Assembly: GCF_036784765.1 (NCBI RefSeq)
Contig: NZ_CP136651.1
Location: 1,426,001 to 1,490,000 of the forward strand
Length of the DNA stretch: 64,000 nt
DNA from: Novosphingobium sp. ZN18A2
GTDB taxonomy: Bacteria > Pseudomonadota > Alphaproteobacteria > Sphingomonadales > Sphingomonadaceae
Direction of reading: 5' to 3'
The notes under the pieces were generated by a model. It was not told where the DNA came from, ran no database searches, and saw only the letters and a program-made list of their open reading frames with translations. Below, piece by piece: positions 7,667 to 16,979 of the stretch (position 1 is the stretch's first letter; each line of letters opens with the position of its first letter). The position numbers and the translations under genes were made by a program.

Positions 7667-9277
7667 GTGACGGGACGCTATGATGCCGTTATCATAGGCG
7701 GCGGGCACAACGGGCTTGTCTGCGCCTTCTATCTTGCGCGCGCGGGAATGCGCGTGCGCGTGCTTGAACGGCGCCACGTGGTGGGCGGCGCGGCTGTGAC
7801 CGAAGAATTCGCGCCGGGATTCCGCAATTCCACCGCCAGCTATACTGTCAGCCTGCTGCGCCCGCAGGTGATCGCGGACATGAAATTGCATGAACGCGGT
7901 TTTCGCGTGATCGAACGGCAGATCAGCAACTTCTTTCCGTTCGAGGACACGTACCTGAAACTGGGCGGGGGCACGGAGCGCACGAAGGCAGAGTTTGCCC
8001 GCTTTTCCGCGAAGGACGCGGCAGCCTATCCGCGATACGACGAGGCGCTGGACCGTGTGGCGCAAGTCCTGCGCGATATCGCCCTGAAGCAGCCACCCAA
8101 TCCGGCGGGCGGGTTGAAAGCGCTCTTTTCGGCGGCGCGGCAGGGCTGGCCGCTGGCAAAACTGGACATCGCCGTTCAGCGCGACCTGCTCGACCTGTTC
8201 ACGAAGTCAGCGCGCGAATTCCTTGACGGATGGTTCGAGGACGATCGCGTGAAGTCCGCCTTCGCGTTCGATGCGGTGGTGGGCAACTATGCCGGCGTTT
8301 CCACCCCCGGCTCCGCCTATGTCCTGCTGCATCACGTGTTTGGTGAGGTGAACGGCAAGCCGGGGGCGTGGGGCCATGCGGTTGGCGGAATGGGCGCGAT
8401 CACGCAGGCGATGGCGCGGGCGTGCGAGGATCAGGGCGTGGAGATCAGCGTGGACGCGCCGGTCGAGCGCGTCTTGCTCGATCGGGGCAGGGCGGCGGGC
8501 GTAAGGCTCGAAAGCGGGGAAGAGATCGCCGCGCGCATCGTTGCCGCCAATGTCGGGCCGGCGCTGCTGTTCCGCCGGATGGTCGATTCCAGCGACCTGG
8601 AACCCGATTTCCGCAAGCGCATCGCCGGCTACAAGACCGGATCGGGCACCTTCCGCATGAACGTGGCGCTTTCCGAACTGCCGGACTTTACCGTGCTGCC
8701 GGGAAAGGCGCAGGCAGAGCATCACACGGCGGGCATCGTCATCGCGCCGGGCATGGATTACATGGACCGGGCCTTCACCGATGCGAAGGCGCACGGCTGG
8801 TCGAGCCAGCCGATCGTGGAGATGATGATCCCCTCGACCGTGGATGACAGTCTTGCGCCCGAAGGTGCGCACGTCGCCAGCCTGTTCTGCCAGCAGTTCG
8901 CGCCCGAACTGCCCGATGGGAAATCGTGGGACGATTGCCGTGAACAGGTGGCGGACCTGATCGTGGACACGGTCGACGCGCACGCACCCAACTTCAGGAA
9001 AGCAATCGTCGCGCGGCAGATCCATTCGCCGCTGGACCTTGAACGCAAGTTTGGCCTTGTCGGCGGAGACATCTTCCACGGGCATATGAGCCTTGACCAG
9101 ATCTGGGCCGCGCGGCCCGTGCTGGGGCATGGCGATTACCGCTCGCCAATCGCCGGCCTTTATATGTGCGGATCGGGCACACATCCCGGCGGCGGGGTGA
9201 CGGGCGCGCCGGGGCACAATGCGGCGGCGGCCATCCTTGCGGACAGGCCGCTGGTCAGGAAATTGCTGCGATCCTGA
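7667..9277 (+). CDS. FAD-dependent phytoene-desaturase/PYROXD2-like oxidoreductase
   Basis: A 536-residue flavoprotein. The dinucleotide-binding motif DAVIIGGGHNGLVCAFYLA lies at the N-terminus, followed by the second motif VLERRHVVGGAAVTEE. The C-terminus carries the FAD-contacting GLYMCGSGTHPGGGVTGAPG segment of the phytoene dehydrogenase/PYROXD2 group. These enzymes usually catalyse desaturations, but members outside carotenoid clusters have no settled substrate. No carotenoid genes are nearby. The start is GTG at 7667, with a purine-rich GGCGGAGA stretch upstream, 31 nt after the M20 stop. It may be co-transcribed with the peptidase gene. Confidence 0.82.
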   Translation: MTGRYDAVIIGGGHNGLVCAFYLARAGMRVRVLERRHVVGGAAVTEEFAPGFRNSTASYTVSLLRPQVIADMKLHERGFRVIERQISNFFPFEDTYLKLGGGTERTKAEFARFSAKDAAAYPRYDEALDRVAQVLRDIALKQPPNPAGGLKALFSAARQGWPLAKLDIAVQRDLLDLFTKSAREFLDGWFEDDRVKSAFAFDAVVGNYAGVSTPGSAYVLLHHVFGEVNGKPGAWGHAVGGMGAITQAMARACEDQGVEISVDAPVERVLLDRGRAAGVRLESGEEIAARIVAANVGPALLFRRMVDSSDLEPDFRKRIAGYKTGSGTFRMNVALSELPDFTVLPGKAQAEHHTAGIVIAPGMDYMDRAFTDAKAHGWSSQPIVEMMIPSTVDDSLAPEGAHVASLFCQQFAPELPDGKSWDDCREQVADLIVDTVDAHAPNFRKAIVARQIHSPLDLERKFGLVGGDIFHGHMSLDQIWAARPVLGHGDYRSPIAGLYMCGSGTHPGGGVTGAPGHNAAAAILADRPLVRKLLRS

Positions 9278-9420
9278 GCGGTATTCCAACCCGTGCCGAC
9301 GGACCAATACGGCTTTGCGCGTCGCAGGAAGGCCGAAAAGTCGTGCCGAAAGCAACGGAGCGCGAACCTCGGCGGGATGCGCGCTCCATCGTCAGATCGA
9401 AATGCCCGCTTGCCCGGCTA

Positions 9421-9795
9421 TCAGCGAAGCGCGAGATATTCGCCTTTCTCAAGCGATTTTTCGGCCAGGATCGCCGCATCGCGCGAATCGATCCAGTCTC
9501 CGTTCGCCAGTTCAAGGTCATAGCGGTTCGAACTGAACTTGGCCTTCTGGTATGCATCCTTTGCCTCGGCCTTGTGGCCCAGCATTGCATAGGCCGTTCC
9601 CAGGTTGATCAAGGCAGCAGGATCGCGCTGTTCCAGCGCGCCGGTCGCGCGGATGTGGTCGATCGCCTTGCCCGGCTGGCCGGCGACAAGCTGCACATAC
9701 CCTACGTCAACCTTTTCGGGCGGCGGTGCGGGAACGGTGAAACCCGCGGTGGACTGCGCGAAAAGCACGCTGGCCAAAAGCATTGATACGGACAT
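9421..9795 (-). CDS. Small secreted TPR-repeat protein
   Basis: A 124-residue protein with a short signal peptide (MSVSMLLASVLFAQSTAG). One clear tetratricopeptide unit follows (DPAALINLGTAYAMLGHKAEAKDAYQKA at about 60-87), with a partial unit before it. It is probably periplasmic and mediates protein contacts; no enzymatic motif is seen. ATG 9795 is preferred because AAGGGGA lies 6 nt upstream on the minus strand, although in-frame ATGs at 9801 and 9813 are possible. It is convergent with the flavoprotein gene and divergent from the lipoprotein gene. No specific function is claimed. Confidence 0.72.
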   Translation of the reverse strand: MSVSMLLASVLFAQSTAGFTVPAPPPEKVDVGYVQLVAGQPGKAIDHIRATGALEQRDPAALINLGTAYAMLGHKAEAKDAYQKAKFSSNRYDLELANGDWIDSRDAAILAEKSLEKGEYLALR

Positions 9796-10097
9796 CGGCA
9801 TTCCCCTTCGCATTCGCTTTATCTTGTGAACACAATCCTATGCGCGGCGGGATAATCCCGCAATCAAACTGTCATGTTGTCACAAAAACGACACATAAGG
9901 CGGCCCGGCATAGGAAAATGGCGGACGATCACAGGGCGGGAGTCTCCAATACGTCACTTTGACTTAAACACGTAACATCATGAATAAATGGCAATTTCGC
10001 CGAAATATTGACAAGAAACTGTCACGCTTCCCGCCTAGGCGCCGGACTTGCGGCGCGGGACTCGCCCCGTCGCGAAGACTGCATGGGGGAATCCACA
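9796..10097. promoter_or_regulatory. Divergent promoter region between the TPR and lipoprotein genes
   Basis: About 300 bp of comparatively AT-rich DNA between divergent starts. TGTCA words occur at 9870-9874, 9878-9882 and 10020-10024. The last forms a perfect inverted repeat with TGACA at 10009-10013 (6-nt spacer). TTGACT at 9959-9964, with GAATAA 17 nt downstream, is a possible promoter toward the lipoprotein gene. These are pattern-level observations only. Confidence 0.35.
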
Positions 10098-11726
10098 GTG
10101 AAGACTATTCATGGCCTGCTCCTCGTCGGCTGCAGCGCCCTTGCGCTCGCCGGTTGTGGCGCCAACGACATCGCATCGCCCGGTGCTGGCAGCATCACGA
10201 TCAACAACCCGGCGCCCACGCCGACTCCGACACCCACGCCGACCCCGACGTCGAGCGGTGTGACCGCGGCAGCCAGCTGCCCGAGCACGGGCGGCGTTAC
10301 GCTGACCAACGACGGCGTGATCACCAGCCCCGAAGGCACGTGGCGCGTCTGCACGCTGCCCAAGCTGGTCGACAAGAGCTCTGCCCTGCCGAAGGTCGCG
10401 GGCGTGCTTTATCGCATTCACGGCCGTACCGACGTGGGTTGCGACGGCGGCTTCAGCGCGCCGAGCGCCGCCGCGCCGGAAACCGTCACGACCGTGAACT
10501 GCATCAACGCGGGCATCACCTCGCTGACGTCCGATACCAATGTCACGCTGACAATCGATCCGGGCGTGATCCTTTACGGCGAATCCGATGCGCAGCCGGC
10601 CTGGCTTGCGGTCAACCGCGGCAACAAGATCTCGGCCACGGGCACGGCCAGCCAGCCGATCATCTTCACCTCGGTTGAAAACGTGGTCGACGGCACGCAG
10701 CACGTGACCGACGCTTCGCAGGGCCTGTGGGGCGGCGTCGTCCTGCTCGGCCGCGGCATGGTTACGGATTGCACCGTTGCCGGCACCGTCGCGACCGGAG
10801 ATCCGGCAACCCACACCTGCGAGCGCGACACCGAAGGGTCCGTCGATCCGGCGGTGTTCGGCGGCAACAACCAGAACGACAGTTCCGGTGTGATGAAGTA
10901 TTTCCAGATCCGGTATTCGGGCTTCGCGCTCTCGCCGGGCAAGGAACTGCAGTCGCTGACCGGCGGTGGTGTCGGCTCGGGCACGCAGCTTGAATACTTC
11001 CAGTCGGTCAACAGCTCCGACGACGGTTCGGAATGGTTCGGCGGCACGGTCAACTTCAAGCACTACATCGCGGTTGGCGCCGACGATGACAGCCTCGATA
11101 CCGATACCGGCCTGCAGGGTTCGTTCCAGTACATCCTGAACATCCAGCGTCCGGATGCCGGCGACGCCCTGTTCGAGCTCGACTCGAACGGTGCCGAAGC
11201 CGACAAGCCGCGCCAGAACCTGAAGCTGGTGAACTTCACCGCGATCCAGCCGGGCGACAACAGCGGCAACTCCGATCAGGCGGGCATCATGGTTCGCGGC
11301 AACAACGACGTCCATTTCGTGAACGGCGTCGAAGTGACCAAGAACAACGTCTGCCTCAACCTGTCGAACAACGCTGCGAACCCGGCCGACGGTCCGACCA
11401 TCGCGGCGGATTCGTTCCTGATGACCTGCGGCGGAAGCGGTCCGTTCATCGGCACCGGTTCGGCGACCGTTGCGGACGTGCAGGCGTTCTTCAACGCCGG
11501 CACCAACAACGACACCGCCTATGCCGGAGCGGTGACGAACTTCGCCATCGACCAGACGACGGCCACGCCGTTCGACGCCACCGCGCTTTCGTCGTTCTTC
11601 GACGGGCCGGGCTATGTCGGCGCGGTCAAGGACGCATCGGACACCTGGTACCGGGGTTGGACCTGCGACAGCTCGATTGCGGACTTCGGCTCTGGCCAGG
11701 CCTGCACGGCGCTTCCGACCACCTGA
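10098..11726 (+). CDS. Secreted lipoprotein paired with a TonB-dependent receptor
   Basis: A 542-residue predicted lipoprotein. The signal peptide ends in the lipobox LALAGC, followed by a Pro-Thr linker (PTPTPTPTPTPT, encoded at about 10214-10250) and a long secreted domain. It contains beta-rich segments such as TIDPGVILYGES, GLWGGVVLLGRG and SSDDGSEWFGG, resembling right-handed parallel beta-helix surface proteins. The start is taken as GTG 10098 with GGGGGA 7 nt upstream; ATG 10083 is in frame but adds five residues before the signal. The TBDR gene follows 92 bp downstream, so this may be a surface or periplasmic partner of that receptor. I do not recognise a named family. Confidence 0.75.
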   Translation: MKTIHGLLLVGCSALALAGCGANDIASPGAGSITINNPAPTPTPTPTPTPTSSGVTAAASCPSTGGVTLTNDGVITSPEGTWRVCTLPKLVDKSSALPKVAGVLYRIHGRTDVGCDGGFSAPSAAAPETVTTVNCINAGITSLTSDTNVTLTIDPGVILYGESDAQPAWLAVNRGNKISATGTASQPIIFTSVENVVDGTQHVTDASQGLWGGVVLLGRGMVTDCTVAGTVATGDPATHTCERDTEGSVDPAVFGGNNQNDSSGVMKYFQIRYSGFALSPGKELQSLTGGGVGSGTQLEYFQSVNSSDDGSEWFGGTVNFKHYIAVGADDDSLDTDTGLQGSFQYILNIQRPDAGDALFELDSNGAEADKPRQNLKLVNFTAIQPGDNSGNSDQAGIMVRGNNDVHFVNGVEVTKNNVCLNLSNNAANPADGPTIAADSFLMTCGGSGPFIGTGSATVADVQAFFNAGTNNDTAYAGAVTNFAIDQTTATPFDATALSSFFDGPGYVGAVKDASDTWYRGWTCDSSIADFGSGQACTALPTT

Positions 11727-11727
11727 T

Positions 11728-11780
11728 CGGACCGCCCGTAACAAATGAGGGGGCGGTCCGTTCCGGCCGCCCCCTTCTTT
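11728..11780 (+). terminator. Two overlapping, mutually exclusive hairpins between lipoprotein and TBDR genes
   Basis: Hairpin 1 pairs CGGACCGCCC (11728-11737) with GGGCGGTCCG (11751-11760). Hairpin 2 pairs GGGGGCGG (11749-11756) with CCGCCCCC (11767-11774) and is followed by TTCTTT, a terminator-like ending. They share the same G-rich strand, so only one can form at a time. This may be partial termination that sets receptor level relative to the lipoprotein. Confidence 0.6.
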
Positions 11781-11818
11781 GCATGATTGCACAGATATTC
11801 GTTCCAGGGGGACATGAA

Positions 11819-14515
11819 ATGACCAAGCCGCGGCTTGCATCGCTGCTGCTGCTTTCCACTGCGATCGCCACGCCGTCGATTGCGTGGGCGCAGGATAGCT
11901 CCACACCCGCCGATCCGGCGACCGCCCCGGAAAGCGGCCGGACCGCCGACGATCAGGCGCAGGCTCCCGAAGTTTCGGTTCCCGGCGGTGCGATCATCGT
12001 TACCGGTCGCCGCCAGCGGAACCTGCAGCGTTCCGCGGCCGAAGTCGTCTCCGTGTTGTCCACCGAAGACATCGCACGGACCGGCGAGGGCGACATCGCA
12101 GGCTCTCTCTCCCACGTGACGGGGCTTTCCGTCGTGGGCAGCGGCTATGTCTATGTTCGCGGCCTGGGTGATCGCTATTCGCTGGCGCTGCTCAACGGCT
12201 CTCCGCTTCCCAGCCCCGAACCGCTGAAGCGCGTCGTCCCGCTCGATCTGTTCCCGACAGACATCATCGCATCGTCGCTTGTGCAGAAAAGCTATTCGGT
12301 AAACTTCCCGGGCGAGTTCGGCGGCGGCGTGATCAACCTCACGACGCAGGCGATCCCCGAGGAAAGCTTCCTGAAGATCGGCGGCGGGATCGGCTGGGAT
12401 ACGGAAACGACCAACAAGCTCAGCTATACCTATTTCGGTTCGAAGTCGGACTGGACCGGCTATGACTATGGCAACCGCAGCTATCCGGCCGATCTGAAGG
12501 CGCTGTTCGACAGCGGCCAGGTGCTTGTCCCCGCCAGCGATCAGGCGCGCGCCATCGGCAGCGTCCTGTTCACCGCGCGCAATTCGGTCGTCCAGAAGGA
12601 CGATCACACCCAGCCGAACTTCTCGGCGGACATCACCGGCGGCACCTCGTTCGATCTGGGCGGGGCCACGCTCGGCCTTATCGCGACGGGCGGATATTCG
12701 AACAAGACGCAGACGCGTTCGATCCGCCAGCAGACGTCGAAGAACACCAGCGCCGATCCGGGCGCGCTCTACAAGGACTTCAACACCGTCCAGACGGACA
12801 ACCGGGTTGTGGTGAACGGACTGCTCGGTCTGGGCCTCGAGTGGAACCGGAACAAGATTCGCTGGACCAACGTCTATATCCACGACACCGACAAGAACGC
12901 CTCGCTCAGCCTCGGTCACCGCAACGGCGTGACCACGAACGACATCCTTGGCCAGCGCACCGCGTGGTACGAACGCCAGCTGATCAGTTCGCAGGTGGTG
13001 GGCGAGTTCAAGCCCGAACCCGACACCAAGATCGATGTGCGCGCGGGCTATGCGAATTCGAAGCGCCTCGCGCCGTTCGAAATCAACGCCGAATACGAAC
13101 GCACCAACGCGAACAACGATTATGGCAGCCAGTTCATCAACTACCTTGGCACCAGCCAGCTCAGCGATCCCACAACGATCCAGTTCGCGCGACTGAACGA
13201 GAACCTGTGGTCGGCGGGCTTCGACGTGACGCACCAGTTCGTGCCGGGGTGGAGCGGGACGGTCGGCTATGCGTTCCAGGATACGCGCCGCACCAACTTC
13301 TCGCGCCAGTTCGGTGTCTATGTGAACGGCGATCCCAAGGATATCAGGGCGCTGGGCCTGCTGCGGCTCGACGTGCTGTTGCAGCCCGGCACCTGGTATC
13401 TGCCGACGATTGCGGACCCCGGCGTGAACTATACGCTGCGGCTACAGGATTCGACGGCGAGTACCGGCTTTTTCAAGTCCAGCCTGCTGAACCACGCCTA
13501 TTACGGCAAGATTGACGGCCAGGTTACGGATTCGCTGTCTATCGACGCCGGTTTGCGCTGGGAGTGGTCGCGTGAAACGACCACGCTCATGCCCGTGGGG
13601 TCCGCGTTCAATCAGACCAATTCGCTGAAAAACCAGTACTTCCTGCCCGCCGGCACGCTGACATATGAAATCCGCCCCGGTATGCAGTTCCGCATCAGCG
13701 GGTCGAAGACTATCGCGCGTCCGCAGTTCCGCGAATTGCTGACCCAGCTGTTCTACGACCCGGAAAGCAGCCGCACCTATCAGGGTAACCCGAAGCTGAA
13801 GGATACCCAGATCTACAACGCCGAAGCGCGTTTCGAATGGTACTTCCGCGGCAGCCAGCACATTTCGCTGGGCGCGTTCTACAAGCATTTGAACCACCCG
13901 ATCGAATCGATCCTCTACGGTTCGGAACTGTTCATCACCACATATGCCAATGCGCCGGCCGCCGACCTGTACGGTGCCGAGCTGGAGGTCCAGAAGGACA
14001 TCGACCTTTCGTCGATGGGCGGCGCCTTCACGTCGCGCAAGCTGGTGGTGACCGGCAACTACACCTACACCAATTCCAAGTTGAAGGTGGGGCCGGGCGA
14101 CACGATCGAGATTGGCAATACGTCGGCTCTGCTTCCCGCAAGCAACGCCTTCGTGGATGGCGCGCCGCTTACCGGCCAGTCGGACCACATCGCCAACCTC
14201 CAGTTCAGCCTGGAGGATTCGGACAGCCTGTCGCAGCAGACCATCCTGCTGAACTATGCCAGCAAGCGCGCGGTAAGCCGCGGCCTGTTCAATTCGGGCC
14301 AGCCGGACGTGATCGAAAATCCGGGCTTCACCATCGACGTGGTCGTGCGCCAGGGTTTCACCATCGCGGGCAAGCAACTGGAAGTGAAGCTGGAAGGCCG
14401 CAACCTGACCGGTCGCCGCCACGAGGAGTACCAGCAGCTCAGCAACGGCCGGATCGAATTCAACACCTATGACCTTGGCCGGGTGTTCAAGGCGTCCGCA
14501 TCGATCAGGTTCTGA
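11819..14515 (+). CDS. TonB-dependent outer-membrane receptor
   Basis: An 898-residue outer-membrane receptor with a signal peptide ending SIAWAQ. The plug domain carries the TonB-box-like GAIIVTGRR and VYVRGLGDRYS, and ends near GGGVINLTTQ. A large beta-barrel ends in the phenylalanine-terminated strand KASASIRF recognised by the BAM complex. Such receptors import ligands through the outer membrane with TonB-ExbBD energy. The ATG at 11819 has AGGGGGA 6 nt upstream; a longer in-frame extension would run through the upstream hairpins. The adjacent lipoprotein suggests a receptor-lipoprotein pair. The ligand is unknown; the M28 peptidase gene is convergent rather than in the same operon. Confidence 0.9.
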   Translation: MTKPRLASLLLLSTAIATPSIAWAQDSSTPADPATAPESGRTADDQAQAPEVSVPGGAIIVTGRRQRNLQRSAAEVVSVLSTEDIARTGEGDIAGSLSHVTGLSVVGSGYVYVRGLGDRYSLALLNGSPLPSPEPLKRVVPLDLFPTDIIASSLVQKSYSVNFPGEFGGGVINLTTQAIPEESFLKIGGGIGWDTETTNKLSYTYFGSKSDWTGYDYGNRSYPADLKALFDSGQVLVPASDQARAIGSVLFTARNSVVQKDDHTQPNFSADITGGTSFDLGGATLGLIATGGYSNKTQTRSIRQQTSKNTSADPGALYKDFNTVQTDNRVVVNGLLGLGLEWNRNKIRWTNVYIHDTDKNASLSLGHRNGVTTNDILGQRTAWYERQLISSQVVGEFKPEPDTKIDVRAGYANSKRLAPFEINAEYERTNANNDYGSQFINYLGTSQLSDPTTIQFARLNENLWSAGFDVTHQFVPGWSGTVGYAFQDTRRTNFSRQFGVYVNGDPKDIRALGLLRLDVLLQPGTWYLPTIADPGVNYTLRLQDSTASTGFFKSSLLNHAYYGKIDGQVTDSLSIDAGLRWEWSRETTTLMPVGSAFNQTNSLKNQYFLPAGTLTYEIRPGMQFRISGSKTIARPQFRELLTQLFYDPESSRTYQGNPKLKDTQIYNAEARFEWYFRGSQHISLGAFYKHLNHPIESILYGSELFITTYANAPAADLYGAELEVQKDIDLSSMGGAFTSRKLVVTGNYTYTNSKLKVGPGDTIEIGNTSALLPASNAFVDGAPLTGQSDHIANLQFSLEDSDSLSQQTILLNYASKRAVSRGLFNSGQPDVIENPGFTIDVVVRQGFTIAGKQLEVKLEGRNLTGRRHEEYQQLSNGRIEFNTYDLGRVFKASASIRF

Positions 14516-14541
14516 CCGACCAAACAGGACAACCCTGGAAA

Positions 14542-14576
14542 GGGAGGCGGCTTCCCTCAAGCCGTCTCCCTTTTTT
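14542..14576 (+). terminator. Rho-independent terminator after the TBDR gene
   Basis: GGGAGGCGGCTT (14542-14553) pairs with AAGCCGTCTCCC (14559-14570), a 12-bp stem with one G-U pair and a 5-nt loop, followed by six T residues. It lies in the short gap before the convergent M28 gene. Confidence 0.92.
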
Positions 14577-14586
14577 CATGGCCTTG

Positions 14587-16857
14587 TTATTGCGCGGTAC
14601 CGGCCGCCGCCACGGCGGCATCCAGCCTGTCGGCATAGGCGTTGAGCACGGCAGCTGTCTTCTTCACGTATTCGCGGGCATCGTCCCAGCGACGCTGCTC
14701 TATCGCTTCGCGCACGCCGGGCAGCGTCTTTGCGCCATATCCGGTCAGCGTTCCGGGGGCATAGACCAGGTTCTTGAACCACGGGCGGCCGGGCAGACCG
14801 TCTGGATCAATCAGCGACTGGTCTATGGTCCGCAATTGCGCGTCCACCTTTGCGCGCGTTGCCGGGGGAAGGCTATCCAGCTGGCCCACCACGGCATCGG
14901 CGGCGTGGGCGGACCGTTCCAGCCGGTCCGCCGCGTCCTGCAGGGCGAGCATGTCAATCAGCGGCGTAATGCCCTTGTCTTCGGGAGCAACGGTGGGATC
15001 GTCTGGTCGCGAGGTGAGCTTGAACGTGCCCTGATCGGTGAGTTCCTTCAGTTCACGGTCCTTCGCCCGCTGCTTCGTCGCCAGCTTGCCGAGTTCCCCG
15101 ACGTAGCGTTCCACCGTGGAAGCGAAGTCCGAATAGTGCGCGGGCACCCGCTCCGCATCGGCGGCGCGCATGACCATGCGGCCCACGACTTTCGATACGG
15201 CTGCGCCGTATTTCATGCCAGGATCGTCAAACTTCATCACGTGGTCGAAGCTGTCGTAAACCGAGTGATACGATCCGCCTTCATAGTCTTCACCGCCAAA
15301 TCCGGTGTCGATCGTGGCGATGCCAAGATGCTGGAAAAACGCGGAATAATCCGATCCTGACCCCAGCGCGGAAATCGGCAGGTCGCCGCCCGCCTTCGCC
15401 GCCTTGTAAAGCCAGGGCTTCACGCTGGCGGGATCTTCGTAATGATCGGCAAGGATTTTCGCGCGGGCGCGTTCGACCACCGATACGCCGGTCTGCGGGT
15501 CCATCACCGGGCGCGCGGCCTGGTTGGCGAAATGCTGCAGGTCATGGCTTCCGCCTGCGCCCCAATAGCCGCGGCCGGGGTTGTCAGTATTGATGTAGAG
15601 TACCGCCTTCTGCTTCAGTTCGGCGGCGTGCTGCTCCACCCATTCGGTTGAGCCGATCAGGCCCGGTTCCTCCGCATCCCAGCTGGCATAGACGATCGTA
15701 CGCTTCGGCCGCCAGCCTCCCCTGTAGAGTGCGCCCAGCGCTTTCGCCTCGCTCATCAGCGCGACTTGCCCGGCCAGCGGATCGGCGGCGCCGAACACCC
15801 AGCCATCGTGGTGGTTGCCGCGGATTACCCACTGGTCCGGATAGGTCGATCCCTTGAGCATGGCGATCACGTCATAGACAGGCTTCAGCGACCAGTCCGA
15901 CTTGACCGCGAGATGCACCTTGACCGCATCCTTGCCGCCCCAGTGATAGGTCATGCCCAGACCGCCGCGTTCCTTGCCGGTCACCACCGGCCCCTGCAGC
16001 GCCGCGATGATCTTCGACGCATCGGCATAGGAGATGGGAAGGGCGGGGATATTGAGGATAACCTTAGACGTTTCGCGCGTAAGGCGCTTGGCTTTTGCCG
16101 TCGCCCCCACGCCCGGCGTCAACGGGTCTCCGGGATAGGTCGTCATGTCCTCGACAGAGCCGCGCTGGATGCCCTGCGCGGGCCGGGCGCCACCTTTGGG
16201 ATAGCTGTCCGCATGCGCATAGCCGTCGTTCGCCGGGTCGGAATAGATCAGGCACCCCGCCGCGCCGTGTTCCTGCGCCAGCTTGGGTTTCAGGCCGCGC
16301 CACCCGCCGCCATAGCGGGCCAGCACGATCTTGCCCTTCACGCTGATCCCGCGCCGGGCAAGCGCGTCATAGTCGTCGGGCATGCCGTAGTTCACGTAAA
16401 CGACGCCGGCGGTAACGTCGCCGTCGCCCTGGTATTCCAGATAGGGCGGCATCGCGCCCGCCGTGTTGCCCGATGTTGCATCGCCCGGCACGGCGGGTTC
16501 CTGGCCGCCGAGCGCGACGCGCGTCGGCGCGATCATTTCCACCGTGGTGGATATCGGCGTGGGATACAGCGCCTGGAACGTTTCGATATGCGCGTCCCAC
16601 CCCCACTTGCGGAACATCGCCAGCTGCATTTCGGCGTTGGCCTTGTCATGCGGGCTTCCCACCTGGTTTGGCGCAGAGGACATTTCCTTCAGCCATGCAA
16701 CCTGGTCGGCAGGATCGATCATGGAATCGAAACGCGCCTCCAGCGCTTCGCCCGCGCTATCGTTCGGCGCGGCGGCAGCAGGAATGATGGCGCCCGCGGC
16801 CAGCGCGATGGCGGCCGCCGACGTAAGCAGCGTCCTTGAGATCATATGCGAGATCAT
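14587..16857 (-). CDS. Secreted M28B metallopeptidase (glutamate carboxypeptidase II-like)
   Basis: A 756-residue secreted peptidase with an N-terminal signal (ISRTLLTSAAAIALAAGAIIPAAAA). The order matches glutamate carboxypeptidase II/NAALADase: an apical PA domain with GKIVLARYGGGWRG and AAGCLIYSDP, the M28 catalytic domain with NHHDGWVFGAADP, YASWDAEEPGLIGSTEW and INTDN, then a helical dimerisation domain. These enzymes remove C-terminal residues from small peptides using two zinc ions. ATG 16857 is used; GTG 16872 and ATG 16845 are alternatives. It is convergent with the TBDR gene across a terminator. A role in peptide scavenging is likely. Confidence 0.88.
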   Translation of the reverse strand: MISHMISRTLLTSAAAIALAAGAIIPAAAAPNDSAGEALEARFDSMIDPADQVAWLKEMSSAPNQVGSPHDKANAEMQLAMFRKWGWDAHIETFQALYPTPISTTVEMIAPTRVALGGQEPAVPGDATSGNTAGAMPPYLEYQGDGDVTAGVVYVNYGMPDDYDALARRGISVKGKIVLARYGGGWRGLKPKLAQEHGAAGCLIYSDPANDGYAHADSYPKGGARPAQGIQRGSVEDMTTYPGDPLTPGVGATAKAKRLTRETSKVILNIPALPISYADASKIIAALQGPVVTGKERGGLGMTYHWGGKDAVKVHLAVKSDWSLKPVYDVIAMLKGSTYPDQWVIRGNHHDGWVFGAADPLAGQVALMSEAKALGALYRGGWRPKRTIVYASWDAEEPGLIGSTEWVEQHAAELKQKAVLYINTDNPGRGYWGAGGSHDLQHFANQAARPVMDPQTGVSVVERARAKILADHYEDPASVKPWLYKAAKAGGDLPISALGSGSDYSAFFQHLGIATIDTGFGGEDYEGGSYHSVYDSFDHVMKFDDPGMKYGAAVSKVVGRMVMRAADAERVPAHYSDFASTVERYVGELGKLATKQRAKDRELKELTDQGTFKLTSRPDDPTVAPEDKGITPLIDMLALQDAADRLERSAHAADAVVGQLDSLPPATRAKVDAQLRTIDQSLIDPDGLPGRPWFKNLVYAPGTLTGYGAKTLPGVREAIEQRRWDDAREYVKKTAAVLNAYADRLDAAVAAAGTAQ

Positions 16858-16979
16858 TTGCGATTGCCCCACTTCTGAACATGGCCTTCCGGCATTCCCC
16901 GCCGCGCATAGTGTGCGCGGCGCGATGCCGAGTCAAAGCCGGGGACAGGCGCGGGGTGAAATTGTCGCGCGGGTTGGTA

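Noticed and set aside
9357..9387. GGAGCGCG/CGCGCTCC stem between the flavoprotein and TPR genes
   Set aside because: The loop is 15 nt and no T-run follows on either strand, so it was not listed as a terminator.
9870..9882. Classical Pho box before the lipoprotein gene
   Set aside because: The TGTCA words are 8 bp apart, not the 11 bp required, so no PhoB box is claimed.
10214..10250. Pro-Thr coding repeat as a CRISPR or mobile-element repeat
   Set aside because: It is an in-frame PT linker of a lipoprotein, with irregular third codon bases.
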